Source of the DNA: Acidobacteriota bacterium | GTDB lineage: Bacteria > Acidobacteriota > Thermoanaerobaculia > Multivoradales > Multivoraceae | DNA length: 64,000 bases | Assembly: GCA_026707545.1 (NCBI GenBank) | Contig: JAPOWR010000001.1 | Location: forward strand, 62,001-126,000 | Reading direction: 5' to 3' | Part shown: in pieces, positions 35,456-45,514 of the stretch | Layout of the letters: every line of letters starts with the position of its first letter | How positions within the stretch are numbered: position 1 is the first letter of the stretch | The notes under the pieces: model-generated | Database searches by the model: none | Seen by the model: only the letters and a program-made list of their open reading frames with translations | What the model was told of the DNA's origin: nothing | Translations under genes and position numbers: made by a program

Positions 35456-35979
35456 TCGCCTCCGTCCGCTCCCGGTTCCGCCATGGCGCCGGGGACCGTG
35501 CCCTTCGCTAGTTCCTGATCGATCATCAGCATGCCGACGCCGTCGCCGCTCACCAGCCTCAGCCGGCCAAGCAGCGTGCGGGCGACGTTCTCTTCTTCGA
35601 CCTGCTCGTTGATGAACCACTGGAGCATGATCGAGGCGGCGCGATCGTGGACCTTCTCGGAGAGGTCGTAGAGCTCCTCGATCGCCTTCGTAACGTGCTG
35701 TTCGCTCTCCAGGATCGCCGCGACCGCGGCCTCGGGTGACTCCCACTCCGTGGGCTGAGCCGGGATCTCGGGGATCTTCACGAGGAGATCGCGGTCGGCG
35801 AGGTGATCGATGATGCGGTGGGCGTGGCCGAGTTCGTCGGCCGACTGGCCGCGCAGCCAGGCGCCGAAGCCGGGCAGGTCGATGCGCTCGAGCCAGAGCG
35901 CCATGGACAGGTAGCGGTGGGCGGCCTCGAACTCGAGACCAAGGTGGGCATTCAGACGGTCGTGGAGGGTCTTGTCCAT
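35452..35979 (-). CDS. Non-haem ferritin
   Basis: 175 residues, four-helix ferritin. Ferroxidase-type ligands are recognisable: Glu in LGLEFEAAHRY (about 16), ADELGHAHR (Glu49, His52), ESEQHV, and NEQVEEE. Ferritins oxidise Fe(II) and store it as a mineral in 24-mer cages. A GGAGG Shine-Dalgarno lies 7 nt upstream. The C-terminal ~20 residues (TVPGAMAEPGADGGE) are a low-complexity extension compared with FtnA. The pairing with an MFS gene is unusual. Confidence 0.92.
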   Translation of the reverse strand: MDKTLHDRLNAHLGLEFEAAHRYLSMALWLERIDLPGFGAWLRGQSADELGHAHRIIDHLADRDLLVKIPEIPAQPTEWESPEAAVAAILESEQHVTKAIEELYDLSEKVHDRAASIMLQWFINEQVEEENVARTLLGRLRLVSGDGVGMLMIDQELAKGTVPGAMAEPGADGGE

Positions 35980-36087
35980 CGTGTCCTCCGGTTTGGGCGT
36001 TTTTGGGGTCGGTTGGAAGCGGACGCCGCCAGCATAGCGCCGGCCGATGGAGAACCGGTGAAGCGGGACCCGTCTGCCCGCGCTGGA

Positions 36088-37068
36088 CTACGGCAGCAGT
36101 TCTTCGACGCCGGCGCGCTCTTCGAACAACTCGTCGAGCGTCGCCTGCATCCGGCCGCGGCTGAACTCGTCGATGTCGAGGTCCGGCACGATCTCGTAGT
36201 CGCCGCCGCTCGTCGTGACCGGGAAGGAGTAGACAACGCCCTCGCGCGTACCGTAACTGCCGTCGGCGGGAATCGCCATGCTGACCCAGTCGCTGTCGGC
36301 CGTGCCCTGGACCCAGGTGCGGATGTGGTCGATCGCGGCGGCGGCCGCCGAGGCCGCCGACGACGCGCCACGCGCCTTGATGATCGCCGCGCCGCGCTGC
36401 TGAACGGTGGGGATGAACTCGTCGCGGGTCCAGGCTTGGTCGACGAGTTCCGGCGCCCGCCGGCCGTCGACCAGGGCGTGGTTGAGATCCGGGTACTGGG
36501 TGGCCGAGTGGTTGCCCCAGATCGTCATCCGGTGCACCTGGGTGGTGTGGGCGCCGGTCTTCCCGGCGAGTTGGCTGATCGCCCGGTTGTGGTCGAGCCG
36601 GGTCATCGCGGTGAACTGCCGGCGGTCGAGGCCCGGCGCGTTGCTGGCCGCGATCAGGGCGTTCGTGTTGGCCGGGTTACCGACTACGACCACCCGCACG
36701 TCGCGGCTGGCGTGGGCGTCGAGCGCCTTGCCCTGAACGGAGAAGATCGCCGCGTTCGCCTGCAGCAGGTCCTTGCGCTCCATGCCCGGTCCGCGCGGCC
36801 GCGCACCGACCAGCATCGCGATGTCGGCGCCGTCGAAGGCCTCGTCGGCGTCGGAACTCGTCACCACCTCGTGTAGTAGCGGGTACGCCGAGTCGCGGAG
36901 TTCCATCACCACTCCCGCGAGGGCATCCATGGCCGGCGGAATCTCCAGTAAATGGAGGCTCACCGGCTGCTCCGGCCCCAGCATCTCCCCGGCGGCGATG
37001 CGGAAGATCAGGGAATAGCCGATCTGACCGGCGGCTCCGGTGACGGCGACTCGAACGGGTGTCTGCAT
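36088..37068 (-). CDS. mdh: Malate dehydrogenase
   Basis: 326 residues, cytosolic-type (type 2) MDH. Motifs: [20 protein letters not shown] (NAD site), [15 protein letters not shown] (mobile loop with substrate arginines), [20 protein letters not shown] and [12 protein letters not shown] (catalytic His). It interconverts malate and oxaloacetate in the TCA cycle. GAGGAGG sits about 8 nt before the ATG. It is upstream of ferritin on the same strand with a 108-bp gap, so it is probably separately transcribed or only loosely linked. Confidence 0.95.
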   Translation of the reverse strand: MQTPVRVAVTGAAGQIGYSLIFRIAAGEMLGPEQPVSLHLLEIPPAMDALAGVVMELRDSAYPLLHEVVTSSDADEAFDGADIAMLVGARPRGPGMERKDLLQANAAIFSVQGKALDAHASRDVRVVVVGNPANTNALIAASNAPGLDRRQFTAMTRLDHNRAISQLAGKTGAHTTQVHRMTIWGNHSATQYPDLNHALVDGRRAPELVDQAWTRDEFIPTVQQRGAAIIKARGASSAASAAAAAIDHIRTWVQGTADSDWVSMAIPADGSYGTREGVVYSFPVTTSGGDYEIVPDLDIDEFSRGRMQATLDELFEERAGVEELLP

Positions 37069-37207
37069 GGCCTGGTTTCCTCCTCGATCCGGCGCGGGAT
37101 CGTAGCACCGCGGTCTGGTGCGCGTGCGGGTTCGGAAGGTATCGACGGCGGGGAGAGGTTGGACGGGTTGTTCGCTAGATTCGTAGTTCTCTCTGAGGGG
37201 AGGAGTC

Positions 37208-40200
37208 ATGCGGTGTCGCGCGTTGGACGGCGTTCGGTATCGAGTTGCCGCAACGTCCTTGACGGCAGGCCTGCTGTCGGTCGCCAGTGCCGGAGCCTCG
37301 GTCGAAGTCAGAGGCTCGATCGAGGGCCAGCCGAATGGACGTCCACTGGAGGTTTCCCTGGTGCCGGCGCCATCGCTCTACGAGCTGTTGAGCGTGGTCT
37401 TGCGTGATGAACCGGGCGGCTTTCATGCGGCGGAAACGACGGTCCCGGTCTCGGGCGGTCGCTTCGCGCTGGATGTCGCCGAGCCCGGCGTCCGTTGGGT
37501 CAGAGTGCAGGCAGGCGGCACGGCGCCCAGGACCTACCTCCTCGTGGGGCCGGAGACCGACACCCTCCTGCCGCCACTTGAACTGGGCAACACGGCTTCC
37601 TGCAGCCTGAGACTGGTGGAGCCAGGGAGCGCCTGGGTGGCCAGGGGCAGGAGCCTGCGTGATCTTCGTTTCTCGCGCTCGTGGAGCATATGGCCGCCGC
37701 TGCGCCAGCTCCAGGCCGGAAGAACGACCAGCTACGAGTTCGAGGCCGGAAGGAGCAGGCGGACCGTTTCCGGTGTTCAGCGTGATGCCGTGGCGGTCAC
37801 GATCGGTGCACCCGGGTACGAGCCGAAGGTCGTCGATTGCCTCGCCGGGACACCTGTCGCCGTCGAACTGGAGCGACGGAGCCAGCCGATCGCCGACGGC
37901 GTCCTGAGGCGTGTGGGCCTGCCGGTGGCCGATGCGATCCTCATTCACGCCGACGGATGGCCGGCCGGGACGACGGATGAGTTGGGGCGCTACCGGGTAC
38001 CCGCGGGCGCCTATCAGGTGCTCGACACGGACGGCGGCTTGGATGGGGTCGAACTGAACGGCGGCATCGCCGAACTAAGCGCAAGCGCGCCGCAGCCTGT
38101 GGCCGTGACGATGACGGGTGTCGGCAGTGGCCGCGATGAGTTGCCGGCCGTCGCGGTGGTTCACTGGTCGTCGTCGGGTGTTCCGCTTGCTGTCAATCGC
38201 GGGCGACCGGAGAGCGCGAGGTTTCTCGTCGGCGCCGGACCCGGAGTGTCGAGAACGACCGTGTTGGCGGAGCGTTTCCAACCGCTGCGGATCACGTGGT
38301 CGGAGCGTCCGGCGAACCTGTCGTTGGAGCCCTTGCTGCGGCTCCGCGGAGTCGCCCTGGATATGGCCGGTGACCCTGTCGGGGGCGCACAGGTCGTGGC
38401 ATCCGGATACGGAGCCACGGCCGGGCCTGCCGGAGTCAGCGACGCGGCCGGACGGTTTCTCCTGGAGGTCGCGGAACCCCCGGATCGGAGGTGGCTCGTG
38501 GCGAGCGCACCGGGCTACCGCGAGACACGCACGAAACTGAGCGACGCGCTGAGCCGGACAGGGCCCGAGCAGCTCGTGGTGGAGCTGAGGCCCGTCCGGG
38601 CGATCGTGGGCCGGCTCGTGTCGGCCCGGAGCGGTAGCGGCGTTCCCGGAAAGGTCGCCCTCGCGCGGCTCTGGGTTTCGGATCGGTTCGTGGGTGAAGC
38701 CTCGACGTGGAATCTGGAAGATCCATCCCTCTTGCAGTTCGTGAGCACGGATGAGGCCGGTAGGTTCCGGCTCGATCCTCCGGACCAGAACGATGTCCGG
38801 CTCGTTGCGGCCGCTGCCGGCCATGGCACGGTGCGGCGGCCGCTCCCGAAACCGCTTCCGGGCGATGCCGGGGATCAGCAGCTCGGCGACGTCGTTCTGG
38901 AGTTGGAGACCGTCCTGCGGGGCCGGGTCATGGACGACGAGGGTGCTCCGGTCGCGGACGCCGCGGTCGATTTCGGCAGTGGCGGTTCGGGAGGCTGGCT
39001 GCCGGCAGGTTCTACGGGCGATGGGAAGCCCGACGCGACGACCGACGCGAGCGGGGGCTTCCGTATCGGCGGGCTCGTGCCCGGCGATGTCGTCTCGTTG
39101 CGGATCCAGGCGGCCGGCTTCGTGACCGAGCGCGTGTCGCCGGTACGGGTGGATGCCGCGACGGAAGCGGAAGTGCTCGACGTCCGGCTCCGTACCGCCT
39201 ACGAGTTGGCCGGGCGCGTAACGGACGAGTCGACCGGCGAGGGCGTCGAGGCGCGGTTGCGGTTTCAGCAGACGGTTCGCTACGGTGGCGGCAACACCGA
39301 ATCCGATCCGGATGGAGAGTTCGTGTTGAGCGGCTTTCCGGCGGGCGCGGGCGTCCTCACAGTGCGCGCTGACGGCTACGACGACCTCGACCGCGTCCTG
39401 GCTGAGCTCCCGCGAAGCCCCCTCGATCTGGTCCTCCGACCGAAGGCGGAGATCGAAGTGCCGGGCGTCGTGGTCCGGGACGGAGCACCGGTACCCGGCG
39501 CCTCGGTCTCCATTCGCTCGGCGGTGTCTGTCACGGATGCTGCGGGTCGGTTCGCCGTCAGGGCACCTGTGGGACCGGCGACTGTCGAGTGCCGGGTGCC
39601 CGGCCTGGAGCGGATCAAGCGGCGGCAGGTCGACGTGTTCGCGAACATGGCTGAGATCACGATGGACGTCACTCCGGTGACCGTGCGAGGCCGGGTCTTG
39701 GGACCGGACGGGATGCCCGTGTCGGGCGCCTCCGTGGATGCGGTCCTCCAGGACCAGGACCGTCGGTTCCTCATCAACTACGGCAGGGGAAACGCGCAGA
39801 CCGGGGCGGACGGCGGCTTTGAGTTCCAGGTCGATCCGGGCCTCTACTCCCTGAAGGCGCGTACGGGCGGCGCGGAGGGTCCTGAGGTCGAGATGTCCGT
39901 AGCGGCCGGGGACCGGCCGTGGGTCGAGCTCGAGGTGCCCCAGCTCCATCTCGTGAGAGTCAGGGTTCTGGGCCTGACGGCCTCCGAGGCAGCCGAGGTC
40001 GTCGTGAGCCTGAGGGCGATCTGGGAACAGGGAATGTTGATGAGCATGACCCTGACCAAACCCGAGGGGGGAACCGATCTCGAGCCGGTGTTCGAAACCG
40101 AGTTCCACGAGCGTGAGGGCGCCACGATGATGGCTACGGCTTCGGCGGCGGGGCGCACTCGCCGGGCGCCGATTCGGTACTCGCCGAGTGGTGTTGCCGA

Positions 40201-40771
40201 TGTGGAGATCTCGTTCGCGGCCGGCGGCGGCGACATCGAGGGCACCGTGACGCTCGACGGGTGGCCTCTTGCCGGTGAGTCGGTTCACGTCCGTGACGAA
40301 CGCCGCGGGCTGACCTGGAGCGTTCGCAGCGATCACCGCGGGCGCTTTCTGATCGACGGGCTGCGTGCCGGCGCCGAGGTCGCCGTCGCGGCGGTCGGGC
40401 AGCAACGGGCGATTCGCGTAAGCGATACGGCCGTCCACGTCGATCTGGAGGCGACCAGCGCCGCGGTGCGAGGCCGGCTGTTCGATGGCGAGACCGGCTT
40501 GCCCGTCGCGGGGATGCGGGTCTCCGCGGTTCCGGCGCAGAGTGCGGCTTTCGGCGAGATCGCAGCGGCGTCGAGACGCGTCATGTACACCCGCACAGCC
40601 GAGGACGGTTCCTTCGTGCTCGATGGCCTGTTCTCGGCTCCCTACCGGCTGGAGATCCGGCCGGGCGGCACCAGCCGAACATCGGAAGACATTGCCGGGT
40701 CGGCGGACGTGGACCTCAGTGCTGGCGACGCGGACGTCGCACTGTCAGTGCGGGTACCGGCGGATCGGTAG
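37208..40771 (+). CDS. Large secreted carboxypeptidase-regulatory-like (CarboxypepD_reg) repeat protein
   Basis: 1187 residues with a signal peptide ([16 protein letters not shown]). The rest is a chain of roughly ten ~80-90-residue beta-sandwich repeats of the carboxypeptidase regulatory-like type, each with a LRGRVxDxxGxPVxxAxV strand and a later DAxGRFxLxxLxPGxxxLxV strand (for example [39 protein letters not shown], and [19 protein letters not shown]). Such proteins act as structural or binding stalks at the cell surface or periplasm; no catalytic domain is seen. A GAGGGGAGGAG Shine-Dalgarno precedes ATG 37208. It is divergent from mdh. Confidence 0.85.
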   Translation: MRCRALDGVRYRVAATSLTAGLLSVASAGASVEVRGSIEGQPNGRPLEVSLVPAPSLYELLSVVLRDEPGGFHAAETTVPVSGGRFALDVAEPGVRWVRVQAGGTAPRTYLLVGPETDTLLPPLELGNTASCSLRLVEPGSAWVARGRSLRDLRFSRSWSIWPPLRQLQAGRTTSYEFEAGRSRRTVSGVQRDAVAVTIGAPGYEPKVVDCLAGTPVAVELERRSQPIADGVLRRVGLPVADAILIHADGWPAGTTDELGRYRVPAGAYQVLDTDGGLDGVELNGGIAELSASAPQPVAVTMTGVGSGRDELPAVAVVHWSSSGVPLAVNRGRPESARFLVGAGPGVSRTTVLAERFQPLRITWSERPANLSLEPLLRLRGVALDMAGDPVGGAQVVASGYGATAGPAGVSDAAGRFLLEVAEPPDRRWLVASAPGYRETRTKLSDALSRTGPEQLVVELRPVRAIVGRLVSARSGSGVPGKVALARLWVSDRFVGEASTWNLEDPSLLQFVSTDEAGRFRLDPPDQNDVRLVAAAAGHGTVRRPLPKPLPGDAGDQQLGDVVLELETVLRGRVMDDEGAPVADAAVDFGSGGSGGWLPAGSTGDGKPDATTDASGGFRIGGLVPGDVVSLRIQAAGFVTERVSPVRVDAATEAEVLDVRLRTAYELAGRVTDESTGEGVEARLRFQQTVRYGGGNTESDPDGEFVLSGFPAGAGVLTVRADGYDDLDRVLAELPRSPLDLVLRPKAEIEVPGVVVRDGAPVPGASVSIRSAVSVTDAAGRFAVRAPVGPATVECRVPGLERIKRRQVDVFANMAEITMDVTPVTVRGRVLGPDGMPVSGASVDAVLQDQDRRFLINYGRGNAQTGADGGFEFQVDPGLYSLKARTGGAEGPEVEMSVAAGDRPWVELEVPQLHLVRVRVLGLTASEAAEVVVSLRAIWEQGMLMSMTLTKPEGGTDLEPVFETEFHEREGATMMATASAAGRTRRAPIRYSPSGVADVEISFAAGGGDIEGTVTLDGWPLAGESVHVRDERRGLTWSVRSDHRGRFLIDGLRAGAEVAVAAVGQQRAIRVSDTAVHVDLEATSAAVRGRLFDGETGLPVAGMRVSAVPAQSAAFGEIAAASRRVMYTRTAEDGSFVLDGLFSAPYRLEIRPGGTSRTSEDIAGSADVDLSAGDADVALSVRVPADR

Positions 40772-40794
40772 CAGTCCACCCATAGACTCGGCTC

Positions 40795-41820
40795 ATGGCG
40801 GAGCGGGTTCTGGTCACAGGCGGAGCCGGCTTCATCGGCAGTCACACCTGCGTCGAGCTGCTGGCTGCGGGCTGGGACGTGACGGTCATCGACGACCTCT
40901 CGAACAGCTCGCCGGAGGCGCTGCGGCGGGTCGAGGAACTGGCCGGACGGAGATTGCGCTTCGTCGAAGGAGATGTTCTCGACGAAATCGCCCTTGCGCG
41001 CGCGTTCGGCGAGGTCGGCTGCACGGCGGTCATTCATTTCGCAGCGAAGAAGGCGGTGGCCGAGTCCTGCGCCGACCCGCTCGGCTACTACCGGACGAAC
41101 GTGACGGGCACGATCAGTCTGCTGACGGCGATGCGTCGTCACGGTGTCCGGCGCCTCGTCTTCTCGTCTTCCGCGACGGTTTACGGCGACCCGGGTCCGG
41201 GCGCTTGCCCGCTGGCCGAGAGCGCGCCGCTCAGGCCGTCGAATCCCTACGGCCACACCAAGGTCTGCGTTGAGCGGATGCTGCGCGATCTCGCTGCCTC
41301 GGAGGAGGGTTGGCGAATCCTCTCGCTGCGCTACTTCAACCCGGCCGGGGCCCACCCGAGCGGCCTGATCGGCGAGGATCCGCGAGGCGTGCCCGAGAAC
41401 CTGCTGCCGAGCGCCATGCAGGCCGCCGCCGGCCGGCTGCCGCAGCTACGGGTGTTCGGGACGGACTATCCGACCCGGGACGGCACGGCCATCAGGGACT
41501 ATCTCCACGTCGTCGACGTAGCGACGGGGCACCTTGGGGCCCTTGACCACCTGCCGGCGATCGAAGGCTGCGCGGAGTACAACCTGGGAACCGGGCGCGG
41601 AGTGACGGTCTTCGAAGTGCTCGAGGCCGTGCGGCGGGCTAGTGGCCACGAGCTCTCGACCGTTGTCGAGAGCAGGCGGCCGGGGGACGCAACGGAAGTC
41701 TGGGCCGACCCGTCGCTTGCGGAGCGAGAACTCGGCTGGACCGCTGAGCGTGGCCTGGACGAGATCTGCGTCGACGCCTGGCGCTGGCAGAGAACGAATC
41801 CCGAGGGCTACGGGAGTTGA
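40795..41820 (+). CDS. galE: UDP-glucose 4-epimerase
   Basis: 341 residues, extended SDR. TGGAGFIGSHTCVELLAAG is the NAD-binding motif, SSATVYGD the active-site Ser/Thr strand, and NPYGHTKVCVE holds the catalytic YxxxK. RDGTAIRDYLHVVDVATGH and NLGTGRGVTVFEV are GalE-specific blocks. It interconverts UDP-glucose and UDP-galactose for polysaccharide synthesis. There is no Shine-Dalgarno; TAGACT at 40783-40788 ends 6 nt before the ATG, compatible with a leaderless mRNA. First gene of a tight five-gene operon ending with gltX. Confidence 0.93.
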   Translation: MAERVLVTGGAGFIGSHTCVELLAAGWDVTVIDDLSNSSPEALRRVEELAGRRLRFVEGDVLDEIALARAFGEVGCTAVIHFAAKKAVAESCADPLGYYRTNVTGTISLLTAMRRHGVRRLVFSSSATVYGDPGPGACPLAESAPLRPSNPYGHTKVCVERMLRDLAASEEGWRILSLRYFNPAGAHPSGLIGEDPRGVPENLLPSAMQAAAGRLPQLRVFGTDYPTRDGTAIRDYLHVVDVATGHLGALDHLPAIEGCAEYNLGTGRGVTVFEVLEAVRRASGHELSTVVESRRPGDATEVWADPSLAERELGWTAERGLDEICVDAWRWQRTNPEGYGS

Positions 41821-42479
41821 GCGGAGACTGCAAACCGGCAGCCGGAGATGCGCCGCTCGAGGTCTTCGTCTACTACGACTTCGCATCCAGCCTGAGCTAC
41901 GTGGCGCACCGGGTGCTGGCGCGGATCGACGAACCGCTCGCGGCGGAGCGCGTCGACCTGCGGTGGAAGGCGATCGATCTGACCGGCGTGGGGAACTTCC
42001 AGCGCGGCCGGCTGCTTGACCCGGCGCGACGGCAGAGTCTCCTGAGGGTGGCGGCGGCGCTGGACGTGGACTTCGATCCACCCGAGTACTGGCTCGATTC
42101 GCGCCTTGCCGGCGAGGTCGCGGTGGTCCTGGACGAGCGAATCGACCGCGGACTCGACCCGGCGATCGAACGGGAATGGCGGGCTGCCGCGTTCGAGGCG
42201 TACTACGAACGGCGGAGCGAGATCGAAGACCTGCTGCGGGACTTCGGGCGCCGCACCCCCTTTCCGCTCGGCGCCGCCGCCGATCTCGCGGCCGGCCGGC
42301 GGCTGACCGAGGTGACGCGGAGCGCGGTGGCGGCCGGGGTCGAGGGCGTGCCGACCCTGATGCTCGACGTCTTCCCGCTGTGCGGTATCCACGACGAGGA
42401 GACGATGCTGGGGATGATCCGGCGCTACGCTCGCCGGCGCCGGCGGCTGAAGGCGGACGCGGCGGTCGGGGTGAACTGA
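41817..42479 (+). CDS. DsbA-fold oxidoreductase-like protein (2-hydroxychromene-2-carboxylate isomerase/FrnE type)
   Basis: 220 residues from TTG 41817-41819, overlapping the galE stop (TTGA) with GGGAG upstream. Thioredoxin-fold DsbA superfamily: YYDFASSLSYVAHR replaces the CxxC of DsbA with Ser residues, as in HCCA isomerase/kappa-GST-like members, and VAAGVEGVPTLMLDVFPLCGI gives the cis-Pro loop (GVPT). It may isomerise or bind glutathione conjugates; the substrate is unknown. Embedded between galE and the FG-GAP gene by overlapping or abutting codons. Confidence 0.75.
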   Translation: MSGDCKPAAGDAPLEVFVYYDFASSLSYVAHRVLARIDEPLAAERVDLRWKAIDLTGVGNFQRGRLLDPARRQSLLRVAAALDVDFDPPEYWLDSRLAGEVAVVLDERIDRGLDPAIEREWRAAAFEAYYERRSEIEDLLRDFGRRTPFPLGAAADLAAGRRLTEVTRSAVAAGVEGVPTLMLDVFPLCGIHDEETMLGMIRRYARRRRRLKADAAVGVN

Positions 42480-44213
42480 GTGCGCGGGCTTGCCCTTGCG
42501 GCGGCCGGGGCCGCGATGCTGGGTTGCGCGGCCGAAGAGGGCTCTTCGGAGGCGCCAGTCTCGCCACCGGCCGACGCAGTGTCCGTCTCCGCCGTGACGT
42601 TCGTTGACGTGACGGCCGAAACCGGCCTCGACTTCGTCCACGCTACGGGCTCGGCTGGGACGTTTCCCATGCCGGCGATCATGGGCGGCGGCGTCGCGGC
42701 GTTCGACGCCGACGGCGACGGCCTGCTGGACCTCTACTTTCCTAACGCGGGCAGCGACATCGCCGGCGAGCCTGGGAGCAACCGCTTGTACCTGCAGAAC
42801 CCGCGCGGCCGTTTCGTAGACGCGACGGCGGGTTCCGGGCTCGACGACCCGGGCTACGGCATGGGCGCCGCGGTCGCGGACATCGACAACGACGGCGACC
42901 TCGACCTGTACGTGACGAACCTGGGCCCCGACGTGCTCTACCGGAACGAGGGCGGCGGCCGCTTCGTCGACGCCACCGACTCGTTCGGCGTCGCAACGCC
43001 CGGCTGGTCGACCTCGGCGGTGTTCTTCGACGCGGACCTCGACGGCTGGCTCGACCTGTACGTCGCCCGCTACGTCCAGTGGCACGAGGCGCGCGAGTGC
43101 CAGGTCCAGGGTGGGCGGGTCGATTACTGCGGCCCGCAGCAGTTCGAGGGCGAGGCCGACGTCTTCTACCGGAACGAGGCCGGCCGGCGCTTCGTCGACC
43201 GCAGCCGGGACGCCGGTGTTTCGCTGATCGAGGACGCCGGCCTGGGCGTCGCCGCTGCCGATCTCGACGACGACGGACTGGCCGATGTCTACGTCGCAAA
43301 CGACGCCGACCCGAACCAGCTCTGGATCAACCGGGGCGACGGGATCTTCGAGGACGACGCGGTGCTGCTCGGTGCGGCCTACAATCGGTTCGGTGTAGGC
43401 GAGGCGGGAATGGGCATAGCACTGGGCGACATCGACGGCGACCGGGACCTCGACCTGTTCCTGAGTCACCTGATCGAGGAGACGAACACGCTGTACGTGA
43501 ACCTGGGCGGAACGCCGGGGGCGACGGATGGCTTCGAGGACCGGGCCGCCGAGGCCGGCCTGGCGGCGCCAAGCACGCCGTACACGGGCTTTGGCACCGC
43601 TTTCTTCGACGCCGACAACGACGGGGATCTGGATCTGGCCGTGGTCAACGGAGCGGTCAAGCGGCGCCCGGAGGTGCTGTCGGAACGAGACGACTGGTTC
43701 TGGCGCGGCTACGCCGAGCCGAACCTGCTGATGCTCGGCGACGGCGCCGGCGTCTTCGCCGACGCCAGCGCCGCTTCCGGCGACTTCGGGACGGCGCTCG
43801 ACGTGAGCCGCGGCCTCGTCCCCTTCGATCTGGAAGGCGACGGCGATCTGGATCTGCTGGTCAGCAACCTGGAGGGTCCGGCGCGCGTCTACCGCAACGA
43901 GACGATCGCGGAAGGCGAGACGGCGGGCGCAACCGGGGCCGGCTGGGTGCGGCTACGAGTGATCGACCCCGAACTGCGTCGCACGGCGATCGGCGCCTCG
44001 GTCGTAGCCAGGATCGACGGCCGTCCGCTCCGGCGCCTCGTACTGCCGCTCGGCGGCTACCTGACCGGCGGCGAAGCGCCAGTCCACATCGGCCTCGGCG
44101 ACGCGACCGCCGTCGAGCGCTTCGAGGTGACCTGGCCCGGCGGCGCGCTCGAGACCTTTGACGGCGCCGCCAGCGGCAGCGAAGTGACTCTCCTCCGCGG
44201 AGAAGGCCGATGA
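42480..44213 (+). CDS. CRTAC1/UnbV-type FG-GAP (VCBS) repeat lipoprotein
   Basis: 577 residues from GTG directly after the previous stop. A lipobox at AAAMLGC predicts a lipoprotein. Several FG-GAP repeats follow with calcium-binding DxDxDG loops (AFDADGDGLLDLYF, DIDNDGDLDLYV, DLDDDGLADVYV, DIDGDRDLDLFL, FDADNDGDLDLAV), forming a beta-propeller. The C-terminal ASPIC/UnbV domain (GASVVARIDGRPL, LGGYLTGGEAPVHIGLGD, VTWPGGALETF) completes the CRTAC1-like architecture, whose function is unresolved. It overlaps the TPR gene, a pairing often seen in Acidobacteriota and Planctomycetota. Confidence 0.9.
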   Translation: MRGLALAAAGAAMLGCAAEEGSSEAPVSPPADAVSVSAVTFVDVTAETGLDFVHATGSAGTFPMPAIMGGGVAAFDADGDGLLDLYFPNAGSDIAGEPGSNRLYLQNPRGRFVDATAGSGLDDPGYGMGAAVADIDNDGDLDLYVTNLGPDVLYRNEGGGRFVDATDSFGVATPGWSTSAVFFDADLDGWLDLYVARYVQWHEARECQVQGGRVDYCGPQQFEGEADVFYRNEAGRRFVDRSRDAGVSLIEDAGLGVAAADLDDDGLADVYVANDADPNQLWINRGDGIFEDDAVLLGAAYNRFGVGEAGMGIALGDIDGDRDLDLFLSHLIEETNTLYVNLGGTPGATDGFEDRAAEAGLAAPSTPYTGFGTAFFDADNDGDLDLAVVNGAVKRRPEVLSERDDWFWRGYAEPNLLMLGDGAGVFADASAASGDFGTALDVSRGLVPFDLEGDGDLDLLVSNLEGPARVYRNETIAEGETAGATGAGWVRLRVIDPELRRTAIGASVVARIDGRPLRRLVLPLGGYLTGGEAPVHIGLGDATAVERFEVTWPGGALETFDGAASGSEVTLLRGEGR

Positions 44214-45514
44214 GGAGGTTTGCCGCGCTCAGTGTCTTCGTCGCCGCCGCTGCGGGCGGCAGTGAGCTCCCAGCGCCTGACCTCACCGCCGTCGAACCCC
44301 GCGTACGCACGGCCATCGAGAAGGAACTCGCCACCGCGGCCCGCGAACCCGACTCGCCCTCCACCTGGGGCCGGCTCGCCATGGCCCTGCATGCTCACCA
44401 GTTCGACGACGAGGCCGCGGCCGCTTACACCGAGGCCGCGCGGCTGGCGCCCGGCGACTTTCGCTGGATCTACCTGCGAGCGAACGTCGAAGAGGCGAGC
44501 GATCCGGTCGCGGCGACGGCGCTCTACCGTCGGGCCGTCGAAATCGACCCCAACTACGCGCCGGCCCACATCCGGCTCGCTTCTGCTCTGGAGAAGATCG
44601 GCTTCGCCACGGACGCGGACGCCCACTACCAGCAGGCTGCACGTCTCGAGCCCGACAACGCGGTGGCCCATCTCGGCCTCGGCCGGCTCGCCCTCGCCGG
44701 CGGCGACGTCGATCAGGCCACGCGGCACCTCGAACGGGCATACGAACTGAGCCCCGAGACCCAGGCGATCGTCGCCATGCTGTCGCGCGCCCGGCACCGT
44801 GCAGGCGACCGCGACGGGGCGAGGCGTCTCGCCCAGGCGGCGCGGGACCTGCCGCCGTTGCTCCACCAGCGCGACCCGCGCCGGGCCCAGGTCGACCTGC
44901 TGGCCGTCGACTCGGAGAGCTTCCTGCGGCGGAGCAAGACCTACCGGGAGACTGGGCAGTTGCAGGCTTCGCTCGGGGAACTCCGGCGCCTGATCGAACT
45001 GGAGCCCGGCAACGCGCAGGCGCACTTCGCGGCGGCCGGCGTCCATGATCGGATGAACCGCCCACGGGAAGCGGCCGCGGCCGCCCGCCGCGCGCTCGAA
45101 CTCGATCCCGATCTGGCGGGTGGGCAGGCCGTGCTGGCGGGCGCCCTGTTCAAGCTCGGACAGTTCGGGGAGGCGGCCGCCGAGGCCGAGCGCGTCCTTG
45201 CCGAAGACCCGGCCGACATCCACATGCTGCTCGTCACGACGATGCTGGCGATGCGGGAGAACGACGTGGCGCGGGCTCTCGAGCGGCTCGACCGAGCGGC
45301 CGGGGTCGGCGCCTCCGAACCGCGGATGCGGGAACTGATGATTCAGCTCCAGCTCGAACTGGCGGACGCCCTGGGTGGCGCCGGCCTCTACGACGACGCG
45401 GCCCGCCGGATCGAACAGGTGGTCGAGACGCTCGAACGGGCCGGCGCCGACGACGGCGAGCTGCAGGTACACCGGCGGCTGCTCGCCCGGTATCGCGAGA
45501 GGGCACGCGGATGA
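44210..45514 (+). CDS. TPR-repeat protein, probably exported
   Basis: 434 residues, with a short N-terminal hydrophobic segment (FAALSVFVAAAAGG) that may be a signal. At least seven tetratricopeptide repeats can be read (for example AALYRRAVEIDPNYAPAHI, AHYQQAARLEPDNAVAHLG, AAAARRALELDPDLAGGQA). TPRs are protein-interaction scaffolds, and here the obvious partner is the FG-GAP lipoprotein coded just upstream (ATGA overlap). The stop overlaps the gltX start in the same way. Confidence 0.85.
   Translation: MRRFAALSVFVAAAAGGSELPAPDLTAVEPRVRTAIEKELATAAREPDSPSTWGRLAMALHAHQFDDEAAAAYTEAARLAPGDFRWIYLRANVEEASDPVAATALYRRAVEIDPNYAPAHIRLASALEKIGFATDADAHYQQAARLEPDNAVAHLGLGRLALAGGDVDQATRHLERAYELSPETQAIVAMLSRARHRAGDRDGARRLAQAARDLPPLLHQRDPRRAQVDLLAVDSESFLRRSKTYRETGQLQASLGELRRLIELEPGNAQAHFAAAGVHDRMNRPREAAAAARRALELDPDLAGGQAVLAGALFKLGQFGEAAAEAERVLAEDPADIHMLLVTTMLAMRENDVARALERLDRAAGVGASEPRMRELMIQLQLELADALGGAGLYDDAARRIEQVVETLERAGADDGELQVHRRLLARYRERARG

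Noticed and set aside
33845..35746. 633-codon version of the MFS gene
   Set aside because: The extra N-terminal ~97 codons are the antisense-type low-complexity overlap with ferritin; the coupled ATG at 35455 directly precedes TM1.
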